NCBI RefSeq assembly: GCF_018967845.1
Contig: NZ_JAHLZZ010000001.1
Span: 3,596,001 to 3,660,000, forward strand
DNA length: 64,000 bases
DNA from: Hymenobacter siberiensis
GTDB taxonomy: Bacteria; Bacteroidota; Bacteroidia; Cytophagales; Hymenobacteraceae
Reading direction: 5' to 3'
Shown here piece by piece: positions 1-7,082 of the stretch. Each line of letters opens with the position of its first letter. The first letter of the stretch is position 1. The notes under the pieces were generated by a model that saw only the letters and a program-made list of their open reading frames with translations, was not told the DNA's origin and did not search any database. A program made the translations under genes and the position numbers.

Positions 1-983
1 ACCATGAAATCGAGGTGCACCATCTCGTGCATGACCAGGTGGTCAACGGCCGGGTAGCTAGGCTTGAACCAGATTTGGTGGTAGAGCCGGCTGTAATTCT
101 CGGCTATCTCGAGCTTAGCAGCAGTGGGGATGTGCTCGTCGGCGTCGACGCGTATTTCCTTGCCCGAGGCGGCTTCCAACCGCTCCTGGTACGCATCGGC
201 CAGCGAGAAGGTATTGGTGCTACCGGTCTGTTGTTTGGCCGTTTGCAGCAGTAAGGCCAGGGATGCTTTACGGATGGGGTCGCCGGCACCGGCGTTGCGC
301 AGGGCCTGCGAGGCGAAACCGAACGCACCGGTGTAATCGCGTTGCTGCTGGCGCGTCATGGCCAGCGCGTAGAGCACGTTGGGGTAGTCGGGGTTGATTT
401 CGTGGGCAATCTCAAAGTAGCGCTGGGCCTCCTGGGCCCGACCGAGCTGCATGAGATTACCGCCGATGTTGTTTATGGCAATAAAGTCCTTGGGATTGAC
501 GGCCAGGGCCTGGTCGTAGAACTTGTTGGCGGCCGTGATGTCGTTCTTGGTGCGGGCGTAGATGTTACCGAGCATAATCAGGGCGTAGCCATTGCGCGGT
601 TCCCAGCGGAGGGCATCAATCAGCGCGTCGATGGCGTCGTCGCTGGTCCCGGTTTCGGACAGAATCTGGCCTAGGACGCGGTGGTACTCGGAGACAGTGG
701 GGTTCTGCTCTATCAGCTTGCGAAGGCGCGGCAGGGCCTGCTGAAACTGGCCTTCCTGGCACATCTTGAGCACCTTGTTGTATTCGCCCTGCTGGCTGCT
801 GATGGCCTGGGTGTCAATCTGTACGGTTACTATATCCTTGTCAATGGTGACTTTGGGTCTGAAGGGCCCATAGGTGTAAAAATCGGTCAGGTACTCGGTC
901 AGGCGGTCAGGATTTTGACCGAAGACTTCGGTCTCTGGGAAGAGGCTATATAGGAAGTCGTTGACTTGGTGTATGATAGTCAT
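1..983 (-). CDS. TPR-repeat protein with zincin HExxH motif (3' end outside window)
   Basis: The reverse strand is open from an ATG at 983 to the window edge, giving at least 327 residues without a stop. The middle (about residues 75-235) shows tetratricopeptide-like helices with the usual A/Y/P spacing, such as NKFYDQALAVNPKDFIAINNIG. The last visible residues contain HEMVHLDF, a zinc-metallopeptidase HExxH motif. No signal peptide is visible, so a cytoplasmic metallopeptidase carrying a TPR interaction domain is the likeliest reading. The third zinc ligand lies outside the window, so activity cannot be judged. It lies 175 bases downstream of the VRR-NUC locus on the same strand and may be cargo of the same element. 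The substrate is unknown. Confidence 0.75.
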   Translation of the reverse strand, partial: MTIIHQVNDFLYSLFPETEVFGQNPDRLTEYLTDFYTYGPFRPKVTIDKDIVTVQIDTQAISSQQGEYNKVLKMCQEGQFQQALPRLRKLIEQNPTVSEYHRVLGQILSETGTSDDAIDALIDALRWEPRNGYALIMLGNIYARTKNDITAANKFYDQALAVNPKDFIAINNIGGNLMQLGRAQEAQRYFEIAHEINPDYPNVLYALAMTRQQQRDYTGAFGFASQALRNAGAGDPIRKASLALLLQTAKQQTGSTNTFSLADAYQERLEAASGKEIRVDADEHIPTAAKLEIAENYSRLYHQIWFKPSYPAVDHLVMHEMVHLDFM

Positions 984-1157
984 GTATTGAAACTAGGGCG
1001 ATTTTTCAGCTCGGAATTCTTAGCAGCCTCGTTCTGTCAAGGTAACCACATAATGGTGTACTGTATCAGATATTCGTCTACTACAGCCCTCAAAAGTAGA
1101 ATATGTGGCGCAAACCGTCAGCCTTCGCTACTTACTGCAAGGTGTAATGCTAAAAGG

Positions 1158-1345
1158 CTATTGCAAATGAGCATTTAAGCTGTTGTTGCGAAACTGTAGA
1201 CCTCTGCCATCGAATGACTGTTGGAACTGGGCGAAATCGTGAGCGACGAAGGCCACGCCGCCGGCCTGCTTCAGCTCGTTTAGAAACTGCTTCTGGTCGT
1301 CGCGTAGGGTGTCGCGGCCGGCTTTTCATCTTGCGGTCCTCCGAC
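1158..1345 (-). pseudogene. second VRR-NUC-like half, out of frame with the first
   Basis: Beyond the first nuclease domain the locus codes for a second, similar copy, but in a different frame. One frame ends with VPDIIGFRLADGMSVGV. A neighbouring frame then continues with KAGRDTL, an FLNEL segment and GGVAFVAHDF, and stops at 1158. These pieces parallel GVPDILGY, EVKAGRDSL, FLNEL and GLPFVAYSY of the first domain. Joining them needs a frame change between about 1321 and 1348. Either the duplicated domain has decayed or the read has an indel. The similarity is visible directly; the assignment as a broken tandem domain is inference. Confidence 0.6.
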
Positions 1346-1915
1346 ACCGACAGACATCCCGTCCGCGAGGCGGAAGCCGATGATGTCGGGCACACTGTTA
1401 TAGCCTTGGGACTTTTCGCCGCCGAAGCAGGTATCGAGGCTGGGAATCTTAAACATCTGGTAAGGGGCGGGCTCGTCGGAGGTGATGGTGAGACCTGGCA
1501 GGCTCGTTAGGTAGGGCGCTTCTGGAGCAGCGTTTGGGGTGCCCGCGAGGTGCAGCCCGCGCCGCTCAAATGACTGCACGAAACCCTCGTAGCTATAGGC
1601 CACGAATGGCAGGCCGCCGTACTCCTTCAACTCGTTCAGGAAGTCGATTTGAAAGCTGCTGAGGCTGTCGCGGCCGGCTTTCACTTCCACGCCGATGAAG
1701 CGGGCATCGGACTTGCGGTAACCGAGAATATCGGGTACGCCGATGCGGTTGTTGGGGTGCGGGTACCAGCGGCCGGTTTTGGGGTGGTAGCGGCCGCGGT
1801 TGTCCTGGGCCCAGGCGACGTAGCCTTTTGCCCGGAGGTAGCCGAGAATATGGGCGGTCATCTCGTCGGCTTTCAGGACGTAAAGGTCGAGTGTGGTTTG
1901 GGCGGTGGGCTTCAT
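1280..1915 (-). CDS. VRR-NUC family nuclease, C-terminus frameshifted
   Basis: The product has 211 residues as read. Residues 20-105 match the VRR-NUC type of PD-(D/E)XK nuclease: GVPDILGY supplies the acidic residue (PD at 61-62), and GVEVKAGRDSLSSFQ supplies E77 and K79 followed by the usual glutamine helix. Such nucleases are common in phages and mobile elements and cut structured or phage DNA. The start at 1915 overlaps a TGA of the upstream small gene in an ATGA arrangement, which supports it. From about residue 150 a second VRR-NUC-like domain begins, then the frame goes astray after MSVGV, and the last residues look like noise. It is the distal gene of the module A operon. Confidence 0.75.
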   Translation of the reverse strand: MKPTAQTTLDLYVLKADEMTAHILGYLRAKGYVAWAQDNRGRYHPKTGRWYPHPNNRIGVPDILGYRKSDARFIGVEVKAGRDSLSSFQIDFLNELKEYGGLPFVAYSYEGFVQSFERRGLHLAGTPNAAPEAPYLTSLPGLTITSDEPAPYQMFKIPSLDTCFGGEKSQGYNSVPDIIGFRLADGMSVGVGGPQDEKPAATPYATTRSSF

Positions 1916-2171
1916 GGGGCGGGTACTTCAGTGAATGAGCCGATGCTAACCAGGCGGGCGACTTCCGCGGGTTCAGTAGGGTAGACTTGCCCCAGAGGGG
2001 TCCCCTAAACGTGGTGGCGCGGGTGCTGCGGCGTGCCTGGATGGTGGTGGCGGTTGCTTTGCTGGTTTTGGTGGCGGTTGCTTTGCTGGTTTTGGTGGCG
2101 GGCCGGGCGGGCGTGTGGGTGACACGGTAGAGGCTGCCGCAGCGGGCGCGGTAGTAGCGAGTGGTGCTCAT
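1912..2171 (-). pseudogene. small basic protein gene, probably frameshifted
   Basis: ATG at 2171 overlaps the TGA of the preceding gene (ATGA), so translation is probably coupled. The first 55 residues run MSTTRYYRARCGSLYRVT and then a K/T/S/A-rich stretch with an eight-residue repeat (KTSKATAT twice). In that frame the reading runs on to 1593 inside the nuclease gene. A -1 shift at the GGGGACCCC run (about 1993-2001) would instead give LGQVYPTEPAEVARLVSIG and stop at a TGA overlapping the nuclease ATG. That ending fits the overlapped style of the operon, so I suspect a frameshift, genuine or from sequencing. The function is unknown. Confidence 0.4.
2050..2097. repeat. two tandem 24-base units
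   Basis: Two identical 24-base units lie head to tail inside the small basic gene and encode the peptide KTSKATAT twice. Because 24 is a multiple of three, the copy number can change without breaking the frame. Confidence 0.85.
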
Positions 2172-3022
2172 GTGCTGTAGCGGTCCATGATGTCGCGGTT
2201 TTGCTGGGCGTGGCGCTGGTCGATGGCGCGCTGAGCTTCGGGGTTGGCTTTCCAGTCGTGGCGGTCCTTGCGCTGGCCGGCGGCCCGGGCTTCGGCGCGT
2301 TGCTGGGCCGCTTGGTCTGGGGTGATGAGGCCGCGACGGGCTTTGGCGTTGGTGATGGACAGCTTTTCGCGCAGGGCGGCGGCGTTTGGATGGTCGTCGG
2401 GAATCTGCTGGGCCACGTTTTCGAGCATCCGGGGGGCGGCATCGCCGAGCAGCTGCACGTCGGCGGCCTGGGTGCTGGTGCCGGTGGCTTTGCGGTCGAG
2501 GTGGCGGTGCTGCAGGTAGCTGCTTTTGGCTTCGAAGTAGGTGGTGATGATGGCGAAAACGGTGCTGATATCAAGGGCCTGGTAAAAGTTGTGGCCGCTG
2601 GTGCGGGCTTCTTTCAGGGCCAGCATGATGTCCTTGATGCTGTCGTGGGTGTAGGTCTGGGCCAGGGTTTCGGCCAGTTCCATGAGGTCGGTGGCATCGG
2701 GCTTGTCCTTCACGCGGAGCGAGTCGACGAAGGCCCGGAGCACGGCCACCAGCAGCTTGACCACAGTTTGTTCCCCTAGGCGCTGGTTGAGCTGGAAAAT
2801 CTTGGGAGCGGCCAGGGCTACCTGTTTGGTGAGGCCGAAGGACATTTCGGCCAGCAGTTCGCGGGTGTCGGGGGTGGTGGCGCGAGCTAGGTCACGAATC
2901 CCAGCGGCGCGAACGGTAGCCAGTAGTTGATGCTCCGGGGTTAGCAGTGCCGGAGCTGGTTCCATTGCCTGGCTCGTGGCGCTGGACTCCTGGGGCAAGT
3001 TTGAGGCGGTTATCAGTAGCAT
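2168..3022 (-). CDS. conserved mobile-element protein, module A copy
   Basis: The product has 284 residues and is mostly helical, without a motif I can name. From LLATVRAAG to the end it aligns closely with the module B protein at 41321-42085 (shared strings include LRAFVDSLRVK, LAQTYTHDS, EHVAQQIP or ENVAQQIP, HPNAAALR and RGLITP). The tail after HDW (about 30 residues) is absent from the module B copy. Its ATG at 3022 sits inside the last 131 bases of the upstream gene, and the equivalent ATG in module B sits at the homologous point, so this deep overlap is conserved. Being last in a replication-like operon, it may take part in element replication, but that is inference. Confidence 0.7.
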   Translation of the reverse strand: MLLITASNLPQESSATSQAMEPAPALLTPEHQLLATVRAAGIRDLARATTPDTRELLAEMSFGLTKQVALAAPKIFQLNQRLGEQTVVKLLVAVLRAFVDSLRVKDKPDATDLMELAETLAQTYTHDSIKDIMLALKEARTSGHNFYQALDISTVFAIITTYFEAKSSYLQHRHLDRKATGTSTQAADVQLLGDAAPRMLENVAQQIPDDHPNAAALREKLSITNAKARRGLITPDQAAQQRAEARAAGQRKDRHDWKANPEAQRAIDQRHAQQNRDIMDRYST

Positions 3023-3968
3023 CGTTGAACATGAAGCGTTTGGCGGTGGCTACCCAGTCGGCGCGGCGGGGTAGTTCGCCGGTTTGCTTGTCGCGCCAGA
3101 GGTTGACGGCCTCGTGGTAGTGGTTGAGGTCGGCCAGGGCGTAGTCGGTGCCCTCGAAAGCAGCGATGAACTTGTCTTTGTGGTAGATGGCCGATTCCTG
3201 GAAGGTGGTTTCGGGCCGGGTCTGTCGACCTCTGCTCTGTCGGCCCCTGCCGGGCACGGGTAGCTCGGTGGCCTGGGGGGTGGCAGCTGCGCGGATGGCT
3301 TCGGCCTGCACCCCTTTCTTTTTTGGCGCAACTTTTTTCTTTGGGGCCGCGCCTGGGTCCGGTACTGCACCGTCAGACGGGGCGGTAGCTGGCGCTGTCC
3401 TTCGGTTGTCATCGAGAATTTCCGCACTTAAAAGCCCGTCGTCGGAAAAGACCCTCTCCCTTTTTTTTTCAGGTGCGGCGGCGCTGTTTACAGTACCGTT
3501 TACATCAACTGTTTTACTTAATAAGGAGTGTTGGCTCACTTGTGCGGCAACTTCGGGGCTGGGTTGCCCTGGTTGTGCGGCAACCGGTTGGCCCACCTGT
3601 GCGGCAACCTCGGGGGCGGCGGTTGCCTCATTTATGGGGTAACCGCCGTCCTTGGGTTGGCTCACTTGTGCTGCAACCTCCCCGGTTAGTTCCGTCATCA
3701 GTACCCGGCTGCCGTTGGTGCTGTGGCTGGGTTGGTAGATGAGCAGGCCGAAGGTTTCGAGGGTTCGCAGCGTGGCCGTGTAGGTGTCGCGGTTGCCGAT
3801 GCGTGCGGCGGCCATCAGCTCGTCCCGGTTCAGGGTGAGGGCAGCGGGAAACCGGGCTCTGTTCCATGCGAAGAACAGCGCCCAATACAGGGTGAAGTGG
3901 TGCGGGCGGCTCTCGGGGTGGGTGAGCAGCTGCTCGTGAGCGGCGCGGGTGTGCTGGACGTAATTCAA
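2892..3968 (-). CDS. replication-initiator-like winged-helix protein, module A
   Basis: The product has 358 residues. Residues 1-90 look like a helix-rich DNA-binding domain of the kind seen in phage replisome-organiser proteins (FTLYWALFFAWNRARFP, then MAAARIGNRDTYTATLRTLETFGLLIY, reading as a winged helix). A low-complexity linker follows, rich in A/Q/P and K, with APKKKVAPKKK. The C-terminal domain has the conserved block YALADLNHYHEAVNLW and FNDATDNRLKLAPG. The module B homologue at 41967-42905 has the same order. It starts 12 bases after the upstream stop. I infer a DNA-binding role in replication or control of the element. The exact family is not recognised. Confidence 0.65.
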   Translation of the reverse strand: MNYVQHTRAAHEQLLTHPESRPHHFTLYWALFFAWNRARFPAALTLNRDELMAAARIGNRDTYTATLRTLETFGLLIYQPSHSTNGSRVLMTELTGEVAAQVSQPKDGGYPINEATAAPEVAAQVGQPVAAQPGQPSPEVAAQVSQHSLLSKTVDVNGTVNSAAAPEKKRERVFSDDGLLSAEILDDNRRTAPATAPSDGAVPDPGAAPKKKVAPKKKGVQAEAIRAAATPQATELPVPGRGRQSRGRQTRPETTFQESAIYHKDKFIAAFEGTDYALADLNHYHEAVNLWRDKQTGELPRRADWVATAKRFMFNDATDNRLKLAPGVQRHEPGNGTSSGTANPGASTTGYRSRRWDS

Positions 3969-3980
3969 GGCGCGGGCTCA

Positions 3981-4682
3981 CTACTCGGCGGCTACACGTT
4001 TGGCTTTGCGCTTGGATGCCGCGCCTGGCAGGGTCGTACCCGGCAGGGCTGCGGGCTGCTCCGATTGCACGACCTCGCCCATTTCCATTTCGCCGATTTG
4101 GGGTTGCTGGAACATATCGAGCTGGCGGCCGGCCTCGCTGCACTTGCCACGTAGGGCGGCGTCAATCTCGGCCAGGGCTTCATCCACCAGCGTTTTCAGG
4201 TCGTCGGTATGCGGGTAGTGCCAGGCGTTGGATTCTTCGAACTCGTCGGACTGCTCGGCGAAACTGACGTACTGGCCGGTCAGATTAAGGACCTTGCCGC
4301 TTTCGAGCTTGCGGAAACCCATGAGGGTCACGCCGTCTTTCTTGCCGATGATTAGGCCGGTGATGCCGTAGCTGTCGAAGTGCTCGGGCATTGGCTCGGT
4401 GGCTCCGTCGTTGGACCAGAAGTCGGCGCTCTCGCTCAGCTGCTCGGTCAGGAGGCAGAAATGTGGGACGAGTCGGGCAAAGCAGCGTTCGAGGGCGGGG
4501 TGTACGAGTTCGGTGCCCTGCATCGTGAACTCGCGGGGTTTGCTCTGCAGGTCCACCTGTTCGCTGAACTCGGCGGCCAGCAGCTGCTTTTTGACGGTGG
4601 CCTTCTGGATGGTGAGAAGGGACTTATGGGTCGTACCCGGTAGGGCCTGTGGCCCGACAATGGGGGTAAGCTCAGTGCTCAT
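3981..4682 (-). CDS. conserved mobile-element protein, module A (233 aa)
   Basis: The start at 4682 overlaps the methyltransferase stop (ATGA), which fixes it. The product aligns with the 199-residue module B protein at 42923-43522: shared parts include the stretch LVPHFCLLTEQLSE or LVPHLCLLAEQLTE, a GVTL motif, VLNLT, and AALRGKC near the end followed by QLDMFQQP or QLDLFEQP. No enzymatic motif is visible. The peptide ALPGTT occurs near both ends. The basic C-terminus (SKRKAKRVAAE) could contact nucleic acid. Function is unknown; the constant position between the small regulators and the replication-like gene suggests a role in element maintenance. Confidence 0.7.
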   Translation of the reverse strand: MSTELTPIVGPQALPGTTHKSLLTIQKATVKKQLLAAEFSEQVDLQSKPREFTMQGTELVHPALERCFARLVPHFCLLTEQLSESADFWSNDGATEPMPEHFDSYGITGLIIGKKDGVTLMGFRKLESGKVLNLTGQYVSFAEQSDEFEESNAWHYPHTDDLKTLVDEALAEIDAALRGKCSEAGRQLDMFQQPQIGEMEMGEVVQSEQPAALPGTTLPGAASKRKAKRVAAE

Positions 4683-5308
4683 GGGGTTGGGCTTGTTTGG
4701 TGGTGAGTGGTAAATACCGCGGCGGCGAATCCTCGCGGGGTGAGGCTGCGGATATTGGCGCGGTTCTTTGAGCCGGGCACCTTGTCGACCATGGAGCCGT
4801 GAATGGGGAAAACGGGGCGCTTCTCCGGCATCTGAAAACCGTGACCGGTCCACAGGCAGGTATGCTTGGTGTAGGCTTCGTCGGTGGGGTTGGTAAGCCA
4901 GCCGGCGTATTCGCAGGGGCTGAACCGGTGCTCGGGCTCCCGCCAGTAGTGGCGCAGCTGGCCCTTGGGGTTTTCGATGAAGTAGGGCGCGCCCAGGCGT
5001 TCGCACAGGTCGGCGGCCGTGCCCACCAGGTCGAGGGCAGCGGCCAGCGCCCGCAGGCCTTTCACCCGGAACAGGTGCGCGCCGGCGTTGCTCAGGTCGG
5101 TACAGGGCGGGAAAGCGGCGACGAATGCGATGGGGCCGGGCGGCGGGGAGAAGTGGCGCACGTCGCCGCCGACCAGGCAGACGTTGCCCATCCACGTTTC
5201 GCCGGCGGGGTGCTGCACGTCCACACAGTAACAAGTGTAGCCGGCGGCGGCCCACGGCTCTACAAATCGGCCGGAGTGGTCGAAAAGAGAAATTACGACC
5301 TGGCTCAT
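4679..5308 (-). CDS. phage-type DNA cytosine-C5 methyltransferase-like protein
   Basis: The product has 209 residues. SLFDHSGRFVEPW at residues 7-19 is the AdoMet-binding motif I region, AFPPCTDLSNAG holds the catalytic Pro-Cys (C69), and YFIENPKG (110-116) is the ENV-like motif IV neighbour. These are the hallmarks of short C5-methyltransferase-like proteins found in phages, which may protect element DNA from host restriction. The target-recognition region is short, as in other phage forms, so specificity cannot be read. The gene overlaps its upstream and downstream neighbours by four bases each. Module B lacks it, so it was gained or lost after the modules separated. Confidence 0.8.
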   Translation of the reverse strand: MSQVVISLFDHSGRFVEPWAAAGYTCYCVDVQHPAGETWMGNVCLVGGDVRHFSPPPGPIAFVAAFPPCTDLSNAGAHLFRVKGLRALAAALDLVGTAADLCERLGAPYFIENPKGQLRHYWREPEHRFSPCEYAGWLTNPTDEAYTKHTCLWTGHGFQMPEKRPVFPIHGSMVDKVPGSKNRANIRSLTPRGFAAAVFTTHHQTSPTP

Positions 5309-5592
5309 GCGGTTGCGTGGTGGCAGCGGCGGGGGTATTTGTCGAGGACAGAGCGGCGAAAACCCCAGTCCTTTTCATTGAGCCGGACGCCGACGATGCG
5401 GCCGGCACGCCGGGCGCGTAGCAGGGCATCGGTGCTCAGGCCGATGTATTGAGCGGCGCGGGCGGTGGTCAGGGTTTCGTCGGGGGTAGCGGTGCTGGCC
5501 AGGATGCGGGCCTGCTCGGCGGCTTCGAGTCGGGCAATGCGCTGCATCAGCTCGGCGAAGTCGGCGGGCTGCAGGATGACGGCGGGCTGCAT
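5305..5592 (-). CDS. excisionase-like helix-turn-helix protein, module A
   Basis: I place the start at the ATG at 5592, two bases after the upstream stop codon, giving 95 residues. The C-terminal half reads LTTARAAQYIGLSTDALLRARRAGRIVGVRLNEKDWGF, the MerR/excisionase-type winged helix in which the helix-turn-helix is followed by a short wing and a W-G-F stretch. The module B protein at 43535-43876 has the same domain (GVRNARRAGRLVGLRLNEKEWGF). It probably binds DNA as an excisionase or as a regulator of the operon. It sits second in the operon behind the Cro-like gene. Confidence 0.7.
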   Translation of the reverse strand: MQPAVILQPADFAELMQRIARLEAAEQARILASTATPDETLTTARAAQYIGLSTDALLRARRAGRIVGVRLNEKDWGFRRSVLDKYPRRCHHATA

Positions 5593-5594
5593 GG

Positions 5595-5876
5595 CTACGC
5601 TTTGGCTACGAGCTGGCGGGCGCGGTCCTCCACTTGGCGGCGGCGGATAAACTCGGCTTCTGCCACTTCCAGGAACGTATCGACCAGCTCCTTGCGGTGA
5701 CTGCGACCGGCAATGGCTTGGTACAAGGCGCTGCGGCTGGTTTTGATGCCGGCGGCGATGAGGCGGGCCAACGTGTCTTGCACTACGGTGTTGTTGCCGC
5801 CGAGTTTTTGTAGTACGAGCTGTAGCGGGGTAGCCTCTTTTTCGGCTTGTACCCCATCTTTTCTGTTTTGTTCCAT
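5595..5876 (-). CDS. small Cro-like regulator, module A
   Basis: The product has 93 residues and is the first gene of the leftward operon, divergent from the S24 repressor. Residues 28-75 are helical with a likely helix-turn-helix (VVQDTLARLIAAGIKTSRSALYQAIAGRS). The module B gene in the same place (43880-44152) differs in sequence but shares the size and pattern (RQQVYNVVSGRYFNMDVAEAFFEELDAEVKRRADLEALA). The divergent layout against a CI-like repressor is the classic phage switch. A Cro-like role is inference from position and from the weak helix-turn-helix pattern. Confidence 0.6.
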   Translation of the reverse strand: MEQNRKDGVQAEKEATPLQLVLQKLGGNNTVVQDTLARLIAAGIKTSRSALYQAIAGRSHRKELVDTFLEVAEAEFIRRRQVEDRARQLVAKA

Positions 5877-5929
5877 GTTCTTTCCCGTATTTGTTGTATC
5901 TTGTGGACCAAAGCATCTGCTTTGCTATA

Positions 5930-5937
5930 CAAACATA
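5930..5937 (-). promoter_or_regulatory. -7 box of leftward operon
   Basis: Read on the minus strand, TATGTTTG matches the Bacteroidota -7 consensus TAnnTTTG exactly. It lies 54 bases before the Cro-like start, inside the 103-base divergent gap shared with the repressor. No good -33 element is seen at the usual spacing. Confidence 0.45.
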
Positions 5938-5979
5938 TCCCTAGTTCGGTATAATTATTGCACCAAAGACGGAAAAATT

Positions 5980-6843
5980 ATGGAACGGCTTAGTAATGAA
6001 GTAGAAAAACTCCCGCCGGTCACGGTGCGGGTGCAAGAGCTGTTTGACCACTTAGGCTTGAATGCCAGCAGCGCAACGAAGGCCCTGGGCTACAATACCA
6101 CGAGTAAGTTGTATAAAATCCTGCAGGGGTCGGAGCCCTCGCTTCCTACTCTGGTAGACTTTCAGCGCAAATGGCCCGAATTGTCGTTGGATTGGTTGGT
6201 TTTGGGTGAGGGGCCGATGCTGCGCGGTTCAGTGGCAGTTTGCAAACCGGAGTCATTCGGTTCTGGCGTGGTCAACAGCGGTAAGGTATTGGCGGTGACG
6301 GTTGGCCTGGACGGGCAAGAAAACACGGAACTGGTTCCGGTCAACGCGCAGGCCGGCTATACTCTTCAGCATAACGAAGCGGTGTTTGTACGTGAACTGC
6401 CGAAGTATCGAATTCCTCGGTTTGAGCGTGGCACCTTCCGGGCGTTTGAGGTATCTGGTGACAGTATGGAGCCAACTGTAAATCATTCTGACATTGTGGT
6501 GACCTCCTACGTCGATAACTGGCGGCTGCTGCACCCTGGGGAAATGTACGTGGTGGTGACGAGCGAGAGCGTCATGCTCAAGCGCATCCGGGAGCGGATA
6601 ACGGGGCGCGACATGACCGTGCTTCTTTACTCCGATAACCACCACTGCAAGCCCTACCCGATGGACGCGGCCGACATTACCGAACTGTGGCGGGTACGGG
6701 GCTACATTTCCTCCTACCTGCCCAGCTCGCCCGACGTGACCATTGAGCGGCTGTGGGAGGTGATTGAACAGCTTGGCTTTGATAAGGGGGAGGTGCGGCG
6801 GCATTTGGCGGAAAGCGGCCCCATTTCTGGCCCCAACACCTAG
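5980..6843 (+). CDS. S24/LexA-type prophage repressor, module A
   Basis: The product has 287 residues. The N-terminal 75 residues form a helix-turn-helix region (VQELFDHLGLNASSATKALGYNTTSKLYKIL). The C-terminal peptidase S24 domain has the nucleophile in SGDSMEPT (S162) and the general base in VMLKRI (K201). Proteins of this kind hold mobile elements silent and self-cleave or are released after DNA damage. The frame is open further upstream, but ATG 5980 gives the correct helix-turn-helix start and a compact divergent promoter gap. Module B carries a clear homologue at 44251-45150. It probably controls the leftward operon. Confidence 0.85.
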   Translation: MERLSNEVEKLPPVTVRVQELFDHLGLNASSATKALGYNTTSKLYKILQGSEPSLPTLVDFQRKWPELSLDWLVLGEGPMLRGSVAVCKPESFGSGVVNSGKVLAVTVGLDGQENTELVPVNAQAGYTLQHNEAVFVRELPKYRIPRFERGTFRAFEVSGDSMEPTVNHSDIVVTSYVDNWRLLHPGEMYVVVTSESVMLKRIRERITGRDMTVLLYSDNHHCKPYPMDAADITELWRVRGYISSYLPSSPDVTIERLWEVIEQLGFDKGEVRRHLAESGPISGPNT

Positions 6844-6938
6844 CATCTCCCCTCCTATCACCTAATTTATAGCACTTTATAGCAATCGGTCACACTCCGG
6901 CTCCGGGTACTGAATGGCGCTAGGAACGCCGATAAATT

Positions 6939-6990
6939 AAGCCTCAAAAACTGTAAATCTGTTCGCAGATGCAGTTTTTGAGGCTTTTTT
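6939..6990 (+). terminator. intrinsic terminator after the repressor gene
   Basis: A 15-base perfect stem (AAGCCTCAAAAACTG at 6939-6953, with its complement at 6972-6986) encloses a second small stem with a TTCG tetraloop, followed by a T run. It separates the repressor from the recombinase. Confidence 0.9.
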
Positions 6991-7082
6991 GCGTTCCGCC
7001 CAAATGGCATTTACCAACGCTAGTACCTGGACTTACCAACGACTTTCTGCCACCTCCTCTGCCACCTATTTTTCTAGCCCCC

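Noticed and set aside
1214..1510. Plus-strand frames across the VRR-NUC locus
   Set aside because: They are antisense shadows of the nuclease gene without start signals or motifs.
1593..1911. Extension of the small basic protein through the nuclease gene
   Set aside because: It reads across the well-supported VRR-NUC domain in another frame; a -1 shift to the ATGA overlap is more consistent.
2050..2097. CRISPR or regulatory repeat
   Set aside because: Only two adjacent copies within a coding frame; best seen as an in-frame tandem duplication.
4683..5429. Continuation of the open frame upstream of the 233-residue gene, giving a longer protein of 482 residues
   Set aside because: It overlaps the methyltransferase gene in another frame, has a low-complexity arginine/proline composition, and the ATGA overlap at 4682 fixes the real start.
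6898..6911. CCGGCTCCGGGTAC near both repressor genes (also about 45297) as attachment sites
   Set aside because: Only 14 bases, partly palindromic, with no matching flanks or tRNA; not enough for an att pair.
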